64,000 nucleotides of DNA from Pseudeuparius sepicola (taxonomy: Eukaryota > Arthropoda > Insecta > Coleoptera > Anthribidae). How positions within the stretch are numbered: the stretch's first letter is position 1; every line of letters starts with the position of its first letter. The stretch spans positions 30,603,278 to 30,667,277 of the forward strand of contig OY987302.1 of assembly GCA_963920635.1 (NCBI GenBank), in the 5' to 3' direction. This document shows positions 55,481 through 64,000 of this stretch, piece by piece. Under the pieces are notes generated by a model. That model searched no databases and had not been told where the DNA came from. It saw nothing but the letters and a program-made list of their open reading frames with translations. The position numbers were made by a program, and so were the translations under genes.

Positions 55481-55972
55481 ATGCTCTTTTTGTAGGATTT
55501 ACAACAAAATAATATAAAGAAAACTTGTTCAGAATGAAAAACTGAGCGGATTTGCAAAAGTTCAAAAGTCTATGCCTACTTTGATTATTTGACCTCTTTT
55601 CACATTTTTTTAGAAAAGTGCCTTTCTTAGTTTTTACGTCAAAATTTTATTAAAGAAACTTGTTCATGATGAAAAATTATGTAGGTGTGAACAATTTCAA
55701 AAGCTTGCCTACTTAGATTTTTTCACCAAAAAACTTAAAACGTATAAAAATTGAAGTAGGCCTAGGCTTTTGAAATTGTTCACACCTACACAATTTTTCA
55801 TCATGAACAAGTTTTCTTAATAACATTTTGATGTGAAAACTACAGAAAAGGCACTTTTTTGAAAAAAGTGAAAAAAGCTCAAAAAATCAAAGTAGGAGTG
55901 GACCTTCTCAGTTTTTCATTCTAAACCAGTTTCCTTAATAACATTTTATCGTAAAACCTACAAAAAAGAGCA
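55481..55972. repeat. Large palindrome (foldback), arms ~240 bp
   Basis: The left arm from gctctttttgtagg (55483) is the inverted complement of the right arm ending cctacaaaaaagagc (about 55971). The centre lies near 55735. Shared blocks include aacttgttcatgatgaaaaa, taggtgtgaacaatttcaaa and actgagMggNttNgNNNaa-like parts. The inner 100 bases are nearly perfect and the outer parts about 80%. No ORF. Probably a foldback or MITE-type element. Confidence 0.8.
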
Positions 55973-56089
55973 CTTTACTGACGCAAAAAATCTTTTTTCA
56001 AAATTTAAAAGGCATACTTGATTTTTCTAAAATAAAATTATGTCACAAATTAATTTCAAACCAAGCAGGTCTGAACCCCAAAAGGTCAA

Positions 56090-56420
56090 ATTTTAACTCT
56101 AAAATTTTTTGTCATTTACAAGTCATCCAAACAATGCGGGGACACACTGTATTAACTTACAAAAAGGCATGTTTTCATTCAAAACATTCAATAAACACAA
56201 ACATTCACTAAAACCTTCAGCAGCAAACTTATCTAATTTTTGTTGTCTTTCGGATGTCCACTGGCGGCCATTTTGGAAAATGGGCGTCACGGCCGCCAGG
56301 GCGCAGTTGGCCAATGGCTCCACATCCAAATTTGTTCATATTACATCTGTCTACCTCTGTGCCAAATTTGGTGCTTTTATCAAAAAGTGCACAATAGATT
56401 AGCTAATCCGCTATACTACC
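56090..56420. repeat. Repeat-like segment of unknown type
   Basis: Sequence around cactggcggccattttggaa and aagtgcacaatagattagct has the look of a dispersed repeat. The minus-strand ORF 56329-56123 (ANCALAAVTPIF) is unlikely to be a host gene. No termini could be defined. Confidence 0.3.
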
Positions 56421-56702
56421 ATGATTTCTTTATAATGAAGGACCTTATATAGGGAGAATCTGTGAAAAAGTATTGAAAGAAAATAAAGGCTAACCACAAT
56501 CACATATTGCTGAAAAAGTCCCCCCAAGGGATGGCATGAACATATTTTATCATTATAAAGCTGTTTGTGGAGCTGAGACTATACGTCTTACCTCTCATCT
56601 TGCAGACGAATAATGTATCATGGATAAAAACTATTAAATTAACAAAAATAGCAACAAAACTACTACAGTTTTTCTACTGGAGCTGTTTTTGGTCTTACTT
56701 AC

Positions 56703-56931
56703 TGTTCTAGTTCTTCATTTGAATGTGCAAAGGTGCAGTTTGAGCCTCTAGGACAACTTCCTCTCAACGTTAAGTCTCGGCACATACTTATTTTGTATTT
56801 TGTTTGTTGTATATGTGGCACTTCTTGCATTTTTCGATTTCCGTGTTGATAGAGGAAGTGAACTAGACCACTAACAACTTGCCGTATAGATTCCAAACTT
56901 TTACTGCAACCACTCCAAGATATTACTGATT
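56703..56931 (-). CDS. Roquin (RC3H-type) exon with CCCH zinc finger
   Basis: A 229-base internal exon. Upstream is a polypyrimidine tract and cag (56934-56932); downstream is GTAAGT from 56702. It enters with two bases completing a codon and leaves with two bases of a codon, so the flanking introns are phase 1 and phase 2. The 75 full codons read GLVHFLYQHGNRK, then KYKISMCRDLTLRGSCP and RGSNCTFAHSNEELE. This matches the CCCH finger of Roquin (C-x8-C-x5-C-x3-H spacing, as in CRDL…CPRG…CTFAH). Roquin is a cytoplasmic RING-type ubiquitin ligase that binds stem-loops in mRNA 3'UTRs and promotes decay. No other exon is visible, so it sits in introns of many kilobases filled with TEs. Upstream exons would lie beyond 57 kb and downstream ones below 56.7 kb. 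A lone pseudo-exon is possible but the splice sites and ORF are intact. Confidence 0.82.
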
Positions 56932-56934
56932 CTG

Positions 56935-57555
56935 AAAAAAAAATTGATATAATAATAATTCTCACCCTCACTATTGGATAAAAAAAGTATGTATTTTAAT
57001 AGAGTAAGAGAAACAATCCAAATGGAGCTACGTGCATAGGTCTTGTCACCTGCGAATTCGCAAAATGCTAGATAAGTGTCTGAGGTCCGAGTGTTGCACC
57101 ATCTGATAAACAATAGCAGAATACACTGTACTCATTTCTTCCAATTTTTGGTATAAGCCTCAATATGAGCCCAACGTTGCCGTCGCCGGCCACATAAGAT
57201 CTAACTAAGCATTATAAACTGACTGCACTACATCACAAGAACTATTTTCTTTATTAAGACTAACTTGATACGCAGTTTTACTCTCCGCTCCTTGGCCATT
57301 AATGCTATGAACGTCGCCACCGTGACGTTTGTCGCTTCATTGTTCTTCATTGGCGTAATTTAGCTTTTTTTGCTAAAGAAATTTTATTTTTGATTTTTTA
57401 AAGAAATAACATCATAGGTATGCTCCAGAGGTTTAATTTACCTCTGGTTAAAATCTTTGTACAGGTCAAAGACTCCACTGTATAAAAGTTAAATAATTAT
57501 TATATTGAGTGATTATATTGAGCTTCATGGCAAAGAGTCCATAAATTGCAAAAGC
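56935..57555. other. Intronic, no gene seen
   Basis: Presumed intron of the Roquin gene upstream of the exon. AT-rich, with no second exon recognised. Confidence 0.5.
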
Positions 57556-58378
57556 AATATTCCAAGTCACAAAAAAAGCTGCTATAACAATATATCACCA
57601 GAATATACAGTGTCTAAGGAACAAGCTGGATGTCTTAGAGGTGGCTTTGTCCGCATGTGAGGCTGATGTTGTCTGCATCTCTGAGCACTGGATGGTTGAC
57701 GCCCAATTGTGTATGGTGGGACTTGATACTTTAGCTTAGTTAGCAAGTTTTGCAGATCACAGTTTAAAAATGGGGGTGTAGGGTATAATGAATATTGTTA
57801 GTGAATTAAAGACACGCAAGTCCTCACCAATAGAAAAAATATTTGAAATTTGTGCGTAAAAATTAACCCCCCAAAATAACACTATTGAGTTTATAGGTCA
57901 CCGGCGGCAGACACTCACAGCTTTCTTAAAGAGATGAATAACTTTCTTGAATCAAATATTGACAACAACAATAATGAAAAAGTTGTATTGTGCGGTGATC
58001 TAAATGTCGATTACCTGGAGGACACTGTATGCAGGGATATGCTTTTAGATATGCTCAGAATGAGACTCTCTGATGAATCAGGAACAGCCATTGACTATAT
58101 TTGCACTAATTTCTCCAAGTATTGTGAGGTAGAGTGTTCTATTATACACAATGGCATATCAGACCACTCGGCACAAATACTATATCTAAATAACTTATCT
58201 CTCACAAAGAACACAAACTCATTTATAACAAGTTAAAGGGTCTTTAATGATTAAAAATACCGTAAGTTTTTACCTACAAAAAGAATCTTGGCTGTCTGTC
58301 TATGCCTGTTCTGATGTGGGTAGTGCTTTAGAGGTGTTCTGTGATATTTTGTCATCTTACATAGATGTTGCCTTTCCA
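57556..58378 (+). pseudogene. Non-LTR retrotransposon AP endonuclease fragment
   Basis: 57563-57736 reads YHQNIQCLRNKLDVLEV and CISEHWMVDAQ before a stop. After a damaged stretch, the ORF 57934-58236 holds VVLCGDLNVDYLED, AIDYICTNF and GISDHSAQILYL, the remaining catalytic boxes. It resembles the 44106 element (CR1/Jockey group). The fragment ends at an ATA run near 58378 (…DVAFP), before the RT. Confidence 0.75.
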
Positions 58379-58395
58379 TAATAATAATAATAATC
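58379..58395. repeat. (ATA)n microsatellite
   Basis: An ataataataataataat run at the junction between the endonuclease fragment and the 5'-truncated R4-type element. Confidence 0.9.
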
Positions 58396-60117
58396 CCCAT
58401 GAAGAGATTCACTCAGTCCACTGTGGTTCTGCATAGCGATGAACCCCCTATCACATCGGTTGAACTCTACGAAATACGGCTTCACTATCAAAAGCAACAA
58501 CGCAGAAGCGATCAAGTTGAACCACCTGTTATATATGGATGATTTAAAACTGATGGCCGCAACCAAGAACCAGCTAACGCAAATTCTTAAAATTGTAGAG
58601 GAGTTCTCCAGGGACATCGGAATGCAGTTTGGACTGGACAAATGCCGCACCCTTAACATCGTCGGGAAGACTCAAACAGGGCGCACACGAGATGCAGGAG
58701 ATCGAAGCAATGAGCATGGGAGATACATACAAGTATCTCGGGATGAAACAAGCTCAAAGGAGAGCCCATCGAACAATGAAGACCGATTTGACGAATGAAT
58801 TCATCCAGAGAGTAAGACAAGTAGTGCGAACTGATCTTAACAGCAGGAATTTGTTTAAGGCCCTAAACACGTATGCATGCTCTGTACTAAGTTATTCTTT
58901 CCGAATAGTGAATTGGACCAACACGGACATCAACAACCTGCAACGAAAAGTTAGGACACTACTGACAAAAGCTCAAAAACATCATCCCCGTAGCGCCGTA
59001 GAAAGAACAATGCTGCCATGCCAACTAGGAGGAAGAGGATTGGCAGACCTCAACAAGCAATTGGACCAACAAATATTAAATCTGCATAATTATTTCCACA
59101 GGCAGGCCAACAGCTCCACACTACATAAAGCTATATGTGGAGCAGACTTCTCAACACCGCTACATCTGAGGGAGCACGAGCATCAAAATCACCACCGAAC
59201 TGACAATGATAAACTACAGATGTAGTTGGAGAAGCCGCTGCACGGAAGGCATCCTAATGAAGTTAACCAGAAACATGTCGACAAGTTAGCGTTGAATTAT
59301 TGGCTGACCTCGGGACGAATGTTCCCCGGGACGGAAGGCTTCTTACTGGCCATACAAGATCAAGTTCTACCTTCTCGAAACTACCTGAAATTCATTGCAG
59401 GAGATGCATCAGTAGTGGATGACAGATGCAGATATGGGTGCCAAACTTCAGAAACAGGCCAGCACATAACAGGAGGATGTCAGATGTTCGCATCAACGGA
59501 ATATAAGGAACAACACGATTTGGTTGCCAAGATCTTGCACCAGGAACTGGCGGAAAAACTGCTGCTTGTGCAGGCAGAGAGGGTCCCATATTACAGCTGC
59601 ACACCAGAGCCTGTTCTTGAAAACAGCAACTACAAGATGTACTGGGATCGTACAGTTCTTACAGATCAACGAGTTGCCCATAACAGGCCGGACCTTATAA
59701 TAGTTGATAAAATTTCTAGAAAGACAACTCTGATTGATGTGGCCATCCCAAACAACAACAACCTGCATGTGAAGCAGGCAGAGAAGATCGCGAAGTACAG
59801 AGACTTAGAAGAACGAATTAGAAGGCACTGGGAAATGGAGAACATTCAGACGGTTCCAATCATCGTGTCAACAACTGGTGTTATACCAAAAAGTTTGATA
59901 ACCTTTACAGGTCTATGCAGAAAACGGTACCACTTGCGACAGCCCGAACTGTCAGGAAATTCATGGGAAATGCAAGATCTTCCAACAACATCAATGTCAC
60001 CTAAGGCCCGATAACATGGCAAGGGTCTTGTCCGAGCCAGATCCTTATAGTACCCGGGATCTGAGTGAATGTTCCCCGTAGAGGGAGTGCGCATGCCTTT
60101 TGGCTTAGTCGATAATA
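58396..60117 (+). pseudogene. R4/Dong-type non-LTR retrotransposon, 5'-truncated (RT end, zinc knuckle, RLE endonuclease)
   Basis: Starts in the RT at RDSLSPLWFCIAMNPLSH, then LLYMDDLKLMA (catalytic YMDD box). A frameshift near 58660-58670 follows; the ORF then runs from GDTYKYLGMKQAQ. An in-frame TAG at 59223-59225 interrupts it, and the same frame continues with KPLHGRHPNEVNQKHVDK and EGFLLAIQDQVLPSRNY. A CX3CX7HX4C knuckle is at about 59422-59475. The restriction-like endonuclease has RPDLIIVDK and TTLIDVAIPN. The last about 40 codons are disturbed by a ~35-base deletion near 59900. The 3' UTR ends in tcgataataataatta. R4 clade by this domain order. Confidence 0.85.
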
Positions 60118-60121
60118 ATAA

Positions 60122-60540
60122 TTATGTGGCCATTAAAACAACAACAACCTGCATGTGAAGCAGGCCGAGAAGATCGTGAAGTACAGAGACTTAGAAGAAC
60201 GAATTAAAAGGCAATGGGAAATGCAGAACGTTCAGACGGTTCCAATCATTGCGTCAACAAATGGTGTTATACCAAAAAGTTTGATGAGAAATGTCAAAGA
60301 GCTGGGTCTAACTGATAATATTTACAGGTCCATGCAGAAAGCGGTACTACTTGCGACAGCCCGAACCGTCAGGAAATTCATGTGGAATGCAGGAACGTCC
60401 AACAACATCAATGTCACCTAAGGCCCGATAACATGGCAAGGGTCTCGTCCGAGCCAGATCCTTACGGTATCCGGGATACCCGGGATCTGAGTGAATGTTC
60501 CCCTTAGAGGGAGTGCGAATGCCTTTTGGCTAAGTCGATA
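60122..60540 (+). mobile_element. Second R4-type 3' end (short 5'-truncated copy)
   Basis: Repeats the last about 420 bases of the previous element from atgtggccat on, without its 35-base deletion, so the protein end reads correctly (MRNVKELGLTDNIYRSMQ … to the stop at 60419-60421). The 3' UTR is about 95% like the first copy (aaggcccgataacatggcaa) and ends in cgataataataataataat. Head-to-tail with the first copy. Confidence 0.85.
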
Positions 60541-60850
60541 ATAATAATAATAATAATTTTATTTCCACTATACAAGGATTTAACAAGGTTGTTTTAACAC
60601 ATTTCTTATAGAAGGATTATTACCTGCAGGTGACACAGAAGGAAAAATATATAGAGTATATACATATAATAATATAATTGCCCAATCATACCCCAATAAT
60701 GTCCCTCCACATCCAGAAACCACCAGGCAAAAACTCACAAGAACCTAAGTTATGTGCGAGTCCCTGAAAATCTCCAAGGTGGTACAGACACTGCGGTAAC
60801 AGTCTCAGCTCAATAATAATAAAAGGATGATATGTTCGAGTCAAAAACAG
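60541..60850 (-). mobile_element. Possible 3' tail of a minus-strand retroelement
   Basis: Read on the minus strand, the sequence ends ccttgtatagtggaaataaa followed by attattattatt, the usual AATAAA plus microsatellite tail of the CR1-like elements in this window. No coding part remains. Confidence 0.4.
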
Positions 60851-61225
60851 ACCACGTGATACTCTAATTTTTTAAGTTGCCAATGTGCCCAATTGCTTGT
60901 CTGTTACAACCTAAGAAATTTGTCATATTTATAACCCAAAAAATAATTTTTTGTTTCTTCCAAGTTTTCACATCGGTTGTTATGTAAACATTTATTGTCA
61001 TTTTTTATTTACAATTTTTCTACAAACGACGTAAAAAAGAAATTTTCCACCATATTTACCACTTTTTTGGCCATTTTTACATCTATAAATTGGAGAGTAT
61101 GTATTAATGATACTTCCATTAGTTAATTGTAAGTATATTTCTTTCCGCTTTTGATGTCTTTTCAAAATAAATTTGAACGAGTGTGCGACTACCTAAGAGA
61201 GACTCACATATTTAATTAAGTCTTT
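60851..61225. other. No gene seen
   Basis: AT-rich sequence without recognisable features. Confidence 0.5.
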
Positions 61226-61547
61226 TGAACCAGGTGTTTTTTCAGACGTTCGTGTTTTTTCAGACGTTCTTAAAAGCTCTAGGGTGATACCAGTATTCAA
61301 AAAGGTGAAAATCAAAACAATGATAATTATAGGCCCATATCATTGATAAGTACTTTATCCCAAATCATTGAAAAAATATTTTACAAACAACTGTTTCAGT
61401 TTTTAACATTCCATAATGTCCTGAGTGATAGCCAACATGGCTTTCTTCAGGGTAAAAATACTAAGATAGCTCTACTGCAGTTTTTAGGTGAGCTCTATCG
61501 TTCTCTGGATGAAAATCCGAAGTGTTTTAGCCTCTTCATGGACAGGC
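61226..61547 (+). pseudogene. Non-LTR reverse transcriptase fragment
   Basis: LKSSRVIPVFKK near 61267, then (other frame) STLSQIIEKIFYKQLFQF, SDSQHGFLQGKNTKIAL and a motif A remnant FSLFMD at 61530-61547. Frameshifted near 61305-61340. The RT is cut at motif A by a hAT insertion. Confidence 0.7.
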
Positions 61548-62192
61548 ACGGCCATAGTCAGACAGAAACTTCAAGCAGGGCAAATCACTTTCCTGTCAGG
61601 GCAAGTACTCATTTGAGAAGCCAAAGGTACCTACAGGGCGGTACTTTGTCAATGGGGAGAGGAGGGGGTAAAAAAATTGAATTTAATTTTTGTAATCAAA
61701 AATTGCGCTGCAGGGGAAAATTTGTGACAGTTTCAAGGTCAAATATAATATGAACACAAAATTTTATGTCAATGTTAATTTTTTTGCTAATTTAGCAGGA
61801 AGCAAGAATACTCTGTTTTATTTCATAGAGGAGACAAAAGTGGTAACAAAGTTCTATTCTATTGTTGTTTTTTAACTGACAAGTACAAGTAATTATCAAT
61901 AACAACACTGAACACCCTTTTGTGATATGGAAGTAAAAATAAATGTTGGTGCTCATAGTGCCCTATAAATCATATTCTCTCAAAGGGCCACATTATGTCT
62001 ATAATTTTAGCACACATTTTCTGGCCAGTGTAGTAGGTATAGGTAATTTGAAATTTGTTTGAAGGTGGGACAATAAAGATTATTGTTTTTCAAGTGGGTA
62101 ATAGAAAGAGTACTTGGAAGTGTGTGCTCACTAAAATGCGCCACAAGCAATTTTTTTTAGAAAATTTAAAGACAAATTCAGTTTAAATGAGG
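61548..62192 (-). mobile_element. hAT-type element, inverted relative of 19380-20225 (truncated)
   Basis: Begins caggcacggccatagtcaga, matching the complement of the right end at 20210-20225, and continues with gcagggcaaatcactttcct, gtacctacagggcggtactt and the internal gcgctgcaggggaaa block, all in reverse order to the 19380 element. The far end stops before the other terminus, at tttaaatgaggtat, beside a TAA repeat. Confidence 0.75.
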
Positions 62193-62216
62193 TATAATAA
62201 TAATAATAATAATAAT
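62193..62216. repeat. (TAA)n microsatellite
   Basis: A taataataataataataataa run abutting the truncated hAT end. Confidence 0.9.
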
Positions 62217-62520
62217 TCTCACCCTCACAATTCTCCAAACTAGGAGTACCCCAGAAGCAACCACATGCTTGTGCACAACAATTCATGTCTTAACAATGGG
62301 CTTTGTCTAAATACTAAAAAAAACTGTTTTTATAAATTTTACTCCTAGGCAATCAGCCATCAACAAAAGTTATCTCTTTTAATTTTTAATAGGGTTTTTC
62401 GCCACCAAACTGGTTGAAAGACAACTTTTTCAAGTTGCTTCGAAAATTCATAAATTCTTAACACGGAATGAACGAAACTTTAAACGTGTAACTCAAAAAA
62501 TAACAACAACAAATTTGTTT
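62217..62520. other. No gene seen
   Basis: Spacer before the PLE 3' region. Nothing recognised. Confidence 0.5.
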
Positions 62521-62575
62521 TCTAAGCTTTCGGAGAATAAATCTTCCTCCTTTCTCAAAGATCATGTCACGTCAA
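62521..62575 (-). ncRNA. Hammerhead-like remnant at PLE family B 3' end
   Basis: On the minus strand ttgagaaaggag… runs into a ggag/ctcc stem (62532-62550) followed by cgaaagc. The stem II plus GAAA part is good; the core reads ttgagaa instead of ctgaNga. Its position downstream of a GIY-YIG PLE fits a decayed ribozyme. Confidence 0.3.
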
Positions 62576-62679
62576 AGTGAAGTGACAGATTAATAAATTT
62601 AAGGTTAAAATGTCATGACAACAGAAACAATAGCCTAGCCAACTGCCTGATATTGTACCCTGTGGTCTATCTAATTATC

Positions 62680-64000
62680 TATACTAACTTCTCTTTGAAT
62701 AAGTGGCAATAATATTTTACTGAATTCCACTGAACATTCAGCAACACAATTGCCCGTATTTCCTAGAATAAATGCAGATTCTTTAATTTTTCGTCTATTT
62801 CCTACTTCTTCTTTTAGAATTGGTTTGGAACTATCCCACAATATCCTATGATTGTTATTAAAGGAATGTTCACATATTTTTGACTTCGAAATTTGATTTT
62901 GCCTGATATAATTTTTATGTTCTTTTAAACGAACGTTAAATGGCCTACAAGTCTACCCAACATAGAATTTCCACATTCACAAGGAATTTTATAAATGCAA
63001 TTTTTTGAACTTTGTAACTCATTAAATGGTTTTGTTTTAACTAGCATTGATCTTAATGTATTTTTAGTTTTAAATACTGTTCTGACATTAAAACGGTTGC
63101 CTATACGTTTTAGCTTATCTGATAGTCCAGGAATATAAGGAATTATTAAATTTACTGGTCGGTCCACCAGATTTATTTCTCTAATTCTATTAGCATTGTT
63201 ATTTTGTTGGCAATCCTGAAAAACTTGCTCAACAAATTCAATAGGATAACTATTCTTCTTAAGAACATGTTTTATATGTTTAATTTCCTCCTCAAATTTT
63301 GTGTTATTAGAACAAATCGTTCTAGCCCTGTCATACAAACTTTTAATTACTCCTTTTTTAACACTAATATGATGATTGGAGTTGAAATGGAGATATCTAT
63401 TAGTTGGTTTTCTATAGACACTAGTTTCTATATTATCTGATTTCAGTATAGAAACATCTAAGAAAGTTAATTGATTATTATTTTCAATTTCTAAGGTAAA
63501 CTTAATAGAAGGTTCTTGTGAGTTTATAAAATTTAATAATGAATTTAACTCATCTACTCCATGTTCCCATATAACAAATATGTCATCTACATATCTCCAC
63601 CAAACATTAGGTTGGTGAATATATTAGTCAATTCATTTTGTTCAAAATGTTCCATGAATAAATTGCTTATGAATGGTGATAAAGGAGACCCCATAGCCAT
63701 TCCAAATTCCTGCTGGTAAAATTCATTTCCTAGTTGAAAATAAGTGGTTTTAACACATAGTGTTGTTAGTTCTAATATTGCATCTATATTCAAATTTGTC
63801 CTTTCTTCTAAAGTCTGATCACTTTCTAACTTTCTGCGTAAAATATTCAATGATTTGTCAACAGGGACATTTGTAAAAAGACTAACCACATCAAAGCTAG
63901 CTAATATATAATTATCCGCAAATTGATGTTCCCTAATTTTTTCTAGAAAATGATTACTGTTTCTGATAAATGAATTTGAGTTTCCTACTAACGGATTAAC
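62680..64000 (-). pseudogene. Penelope-like element family B: RT plus GIY-YIG (runs off window)
   Basis: From the right edge inward on the minus strand: FDVVSLFTNVPVD (RT motif A, near 63870), GMAMGSPLSPFISNLF (motif B), and, after a one-base deletion near 63610, RYVDDIFVIW (catalytic box). Then FLDVSILKSDN, YRKPTNRYLHFN and the ORF 63338-62925 with CIYKIPCECGNSMLG, the start of the GIY-YIG nuclease. A further shift near 62940 leads to NVRLKEHKNYI and CEHSFNNNHR, ending near 62680. It differs clearly from family A at 6794-7580. The N-terminal part lies beyond 64000. Confidence 0.85.

Noticed and set aside
56123..56329. Minus-strand 68-codon ORF (ANCALAAVTPIF)
   Set aside because: Looks like translated dispersed repeat; no splice or start evidence for a host gene.

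Overview
This 64 kb window is eukaryotic and AT-rich. It is almost entirely transposable elements (TEs) and their remains, nested and rearranged. An arthropod, most likely an insect, is the best reading. The evidence is an errantivirus-type LTR element with an env remnant, a BEL/Pao element, Penelope-like elements (PLEs) with GIY-YIG nucleases, an R4/Dong-type retrotransposon, hAT elements with 8-bp target duplications, and one spliced exon of a Roquin (RC3H) gene with intron borders. I cannot name the species. There is no bacterial operon, no CRISPR array and no tRNA or rRNA gene that I could support.

Layout, left to right. 1-1141: 3' end of an I/R1-like non-LTR element with RNase H. 1142-5010: AT-rich degenerate repeats, a small unknown minus-strand ORF, a hammerhead-like motif and a 1.2 kb TIR element. 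5011-26576: a large tandem duplication. Unit 1 is 5011-18203 and unit 2 is 18204-26576. Each unit carries a PLE 3' half, a hAT insertion and a ~2.8 kb TIR element. Unit 1 also has a 7 kb block absent from unit 2, holding an inverted repeat, a hAT element and a 3.7 kb TIR element. 26773-27383: (AT)n, then two tandem 326-bp units, each with a well-formed hammerhead ribozyme on the minus strand (retrozyme-like). 27384-30994: decayed errantivirus-like element. 31000-31790: spacer with two CTCF-like motifs. 31793-34997: non-LTR element with an uninterrupted 968-codon ORF2.

35133-43074 is a BEL/Pao element broken by two insertions: a 1.17 kb inverted satellite block flanked by a 13-bp direct repeat, and a 5'-truncated non-LTR element with an (ATT)n tail. 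43121-49105 is another non-LTR element, itself split by a palindromic mariner-like element (45178-47757). 49171-56700 holds a hAT fragment, a TA-flanked MITE, a 45-bp tandem duplication, a promoter-like GC-richer block with a 5' splice site, a 490-bp palindrome and long stretches where I recognise nothing. 56703-56931 (minus) is the Roquin CCCH zinc-finger exon, the only clear host coding sequence. 57560-64000 is again TEs: a non-LTR endonuclease fragment, two R4-type 3' ends in ATA repeats, an RT fragment split by a hAT copy, and a second PLE family running off the end.

The parts do not form a pathway. The window is best read as an insertion and rearrangement history. Several events can be ordered: hAT before tandem duplication, BEL before its satellite and non-LTR insertions, non-LTR before mariner. 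The most distinctive signal is repeated association with hammerhead-like folds: two clear tandem copies plus weaker candidates beside the PLEs. Most open-frame starts quoted here are non-ATG or artificial, because the ORFs are truncated.
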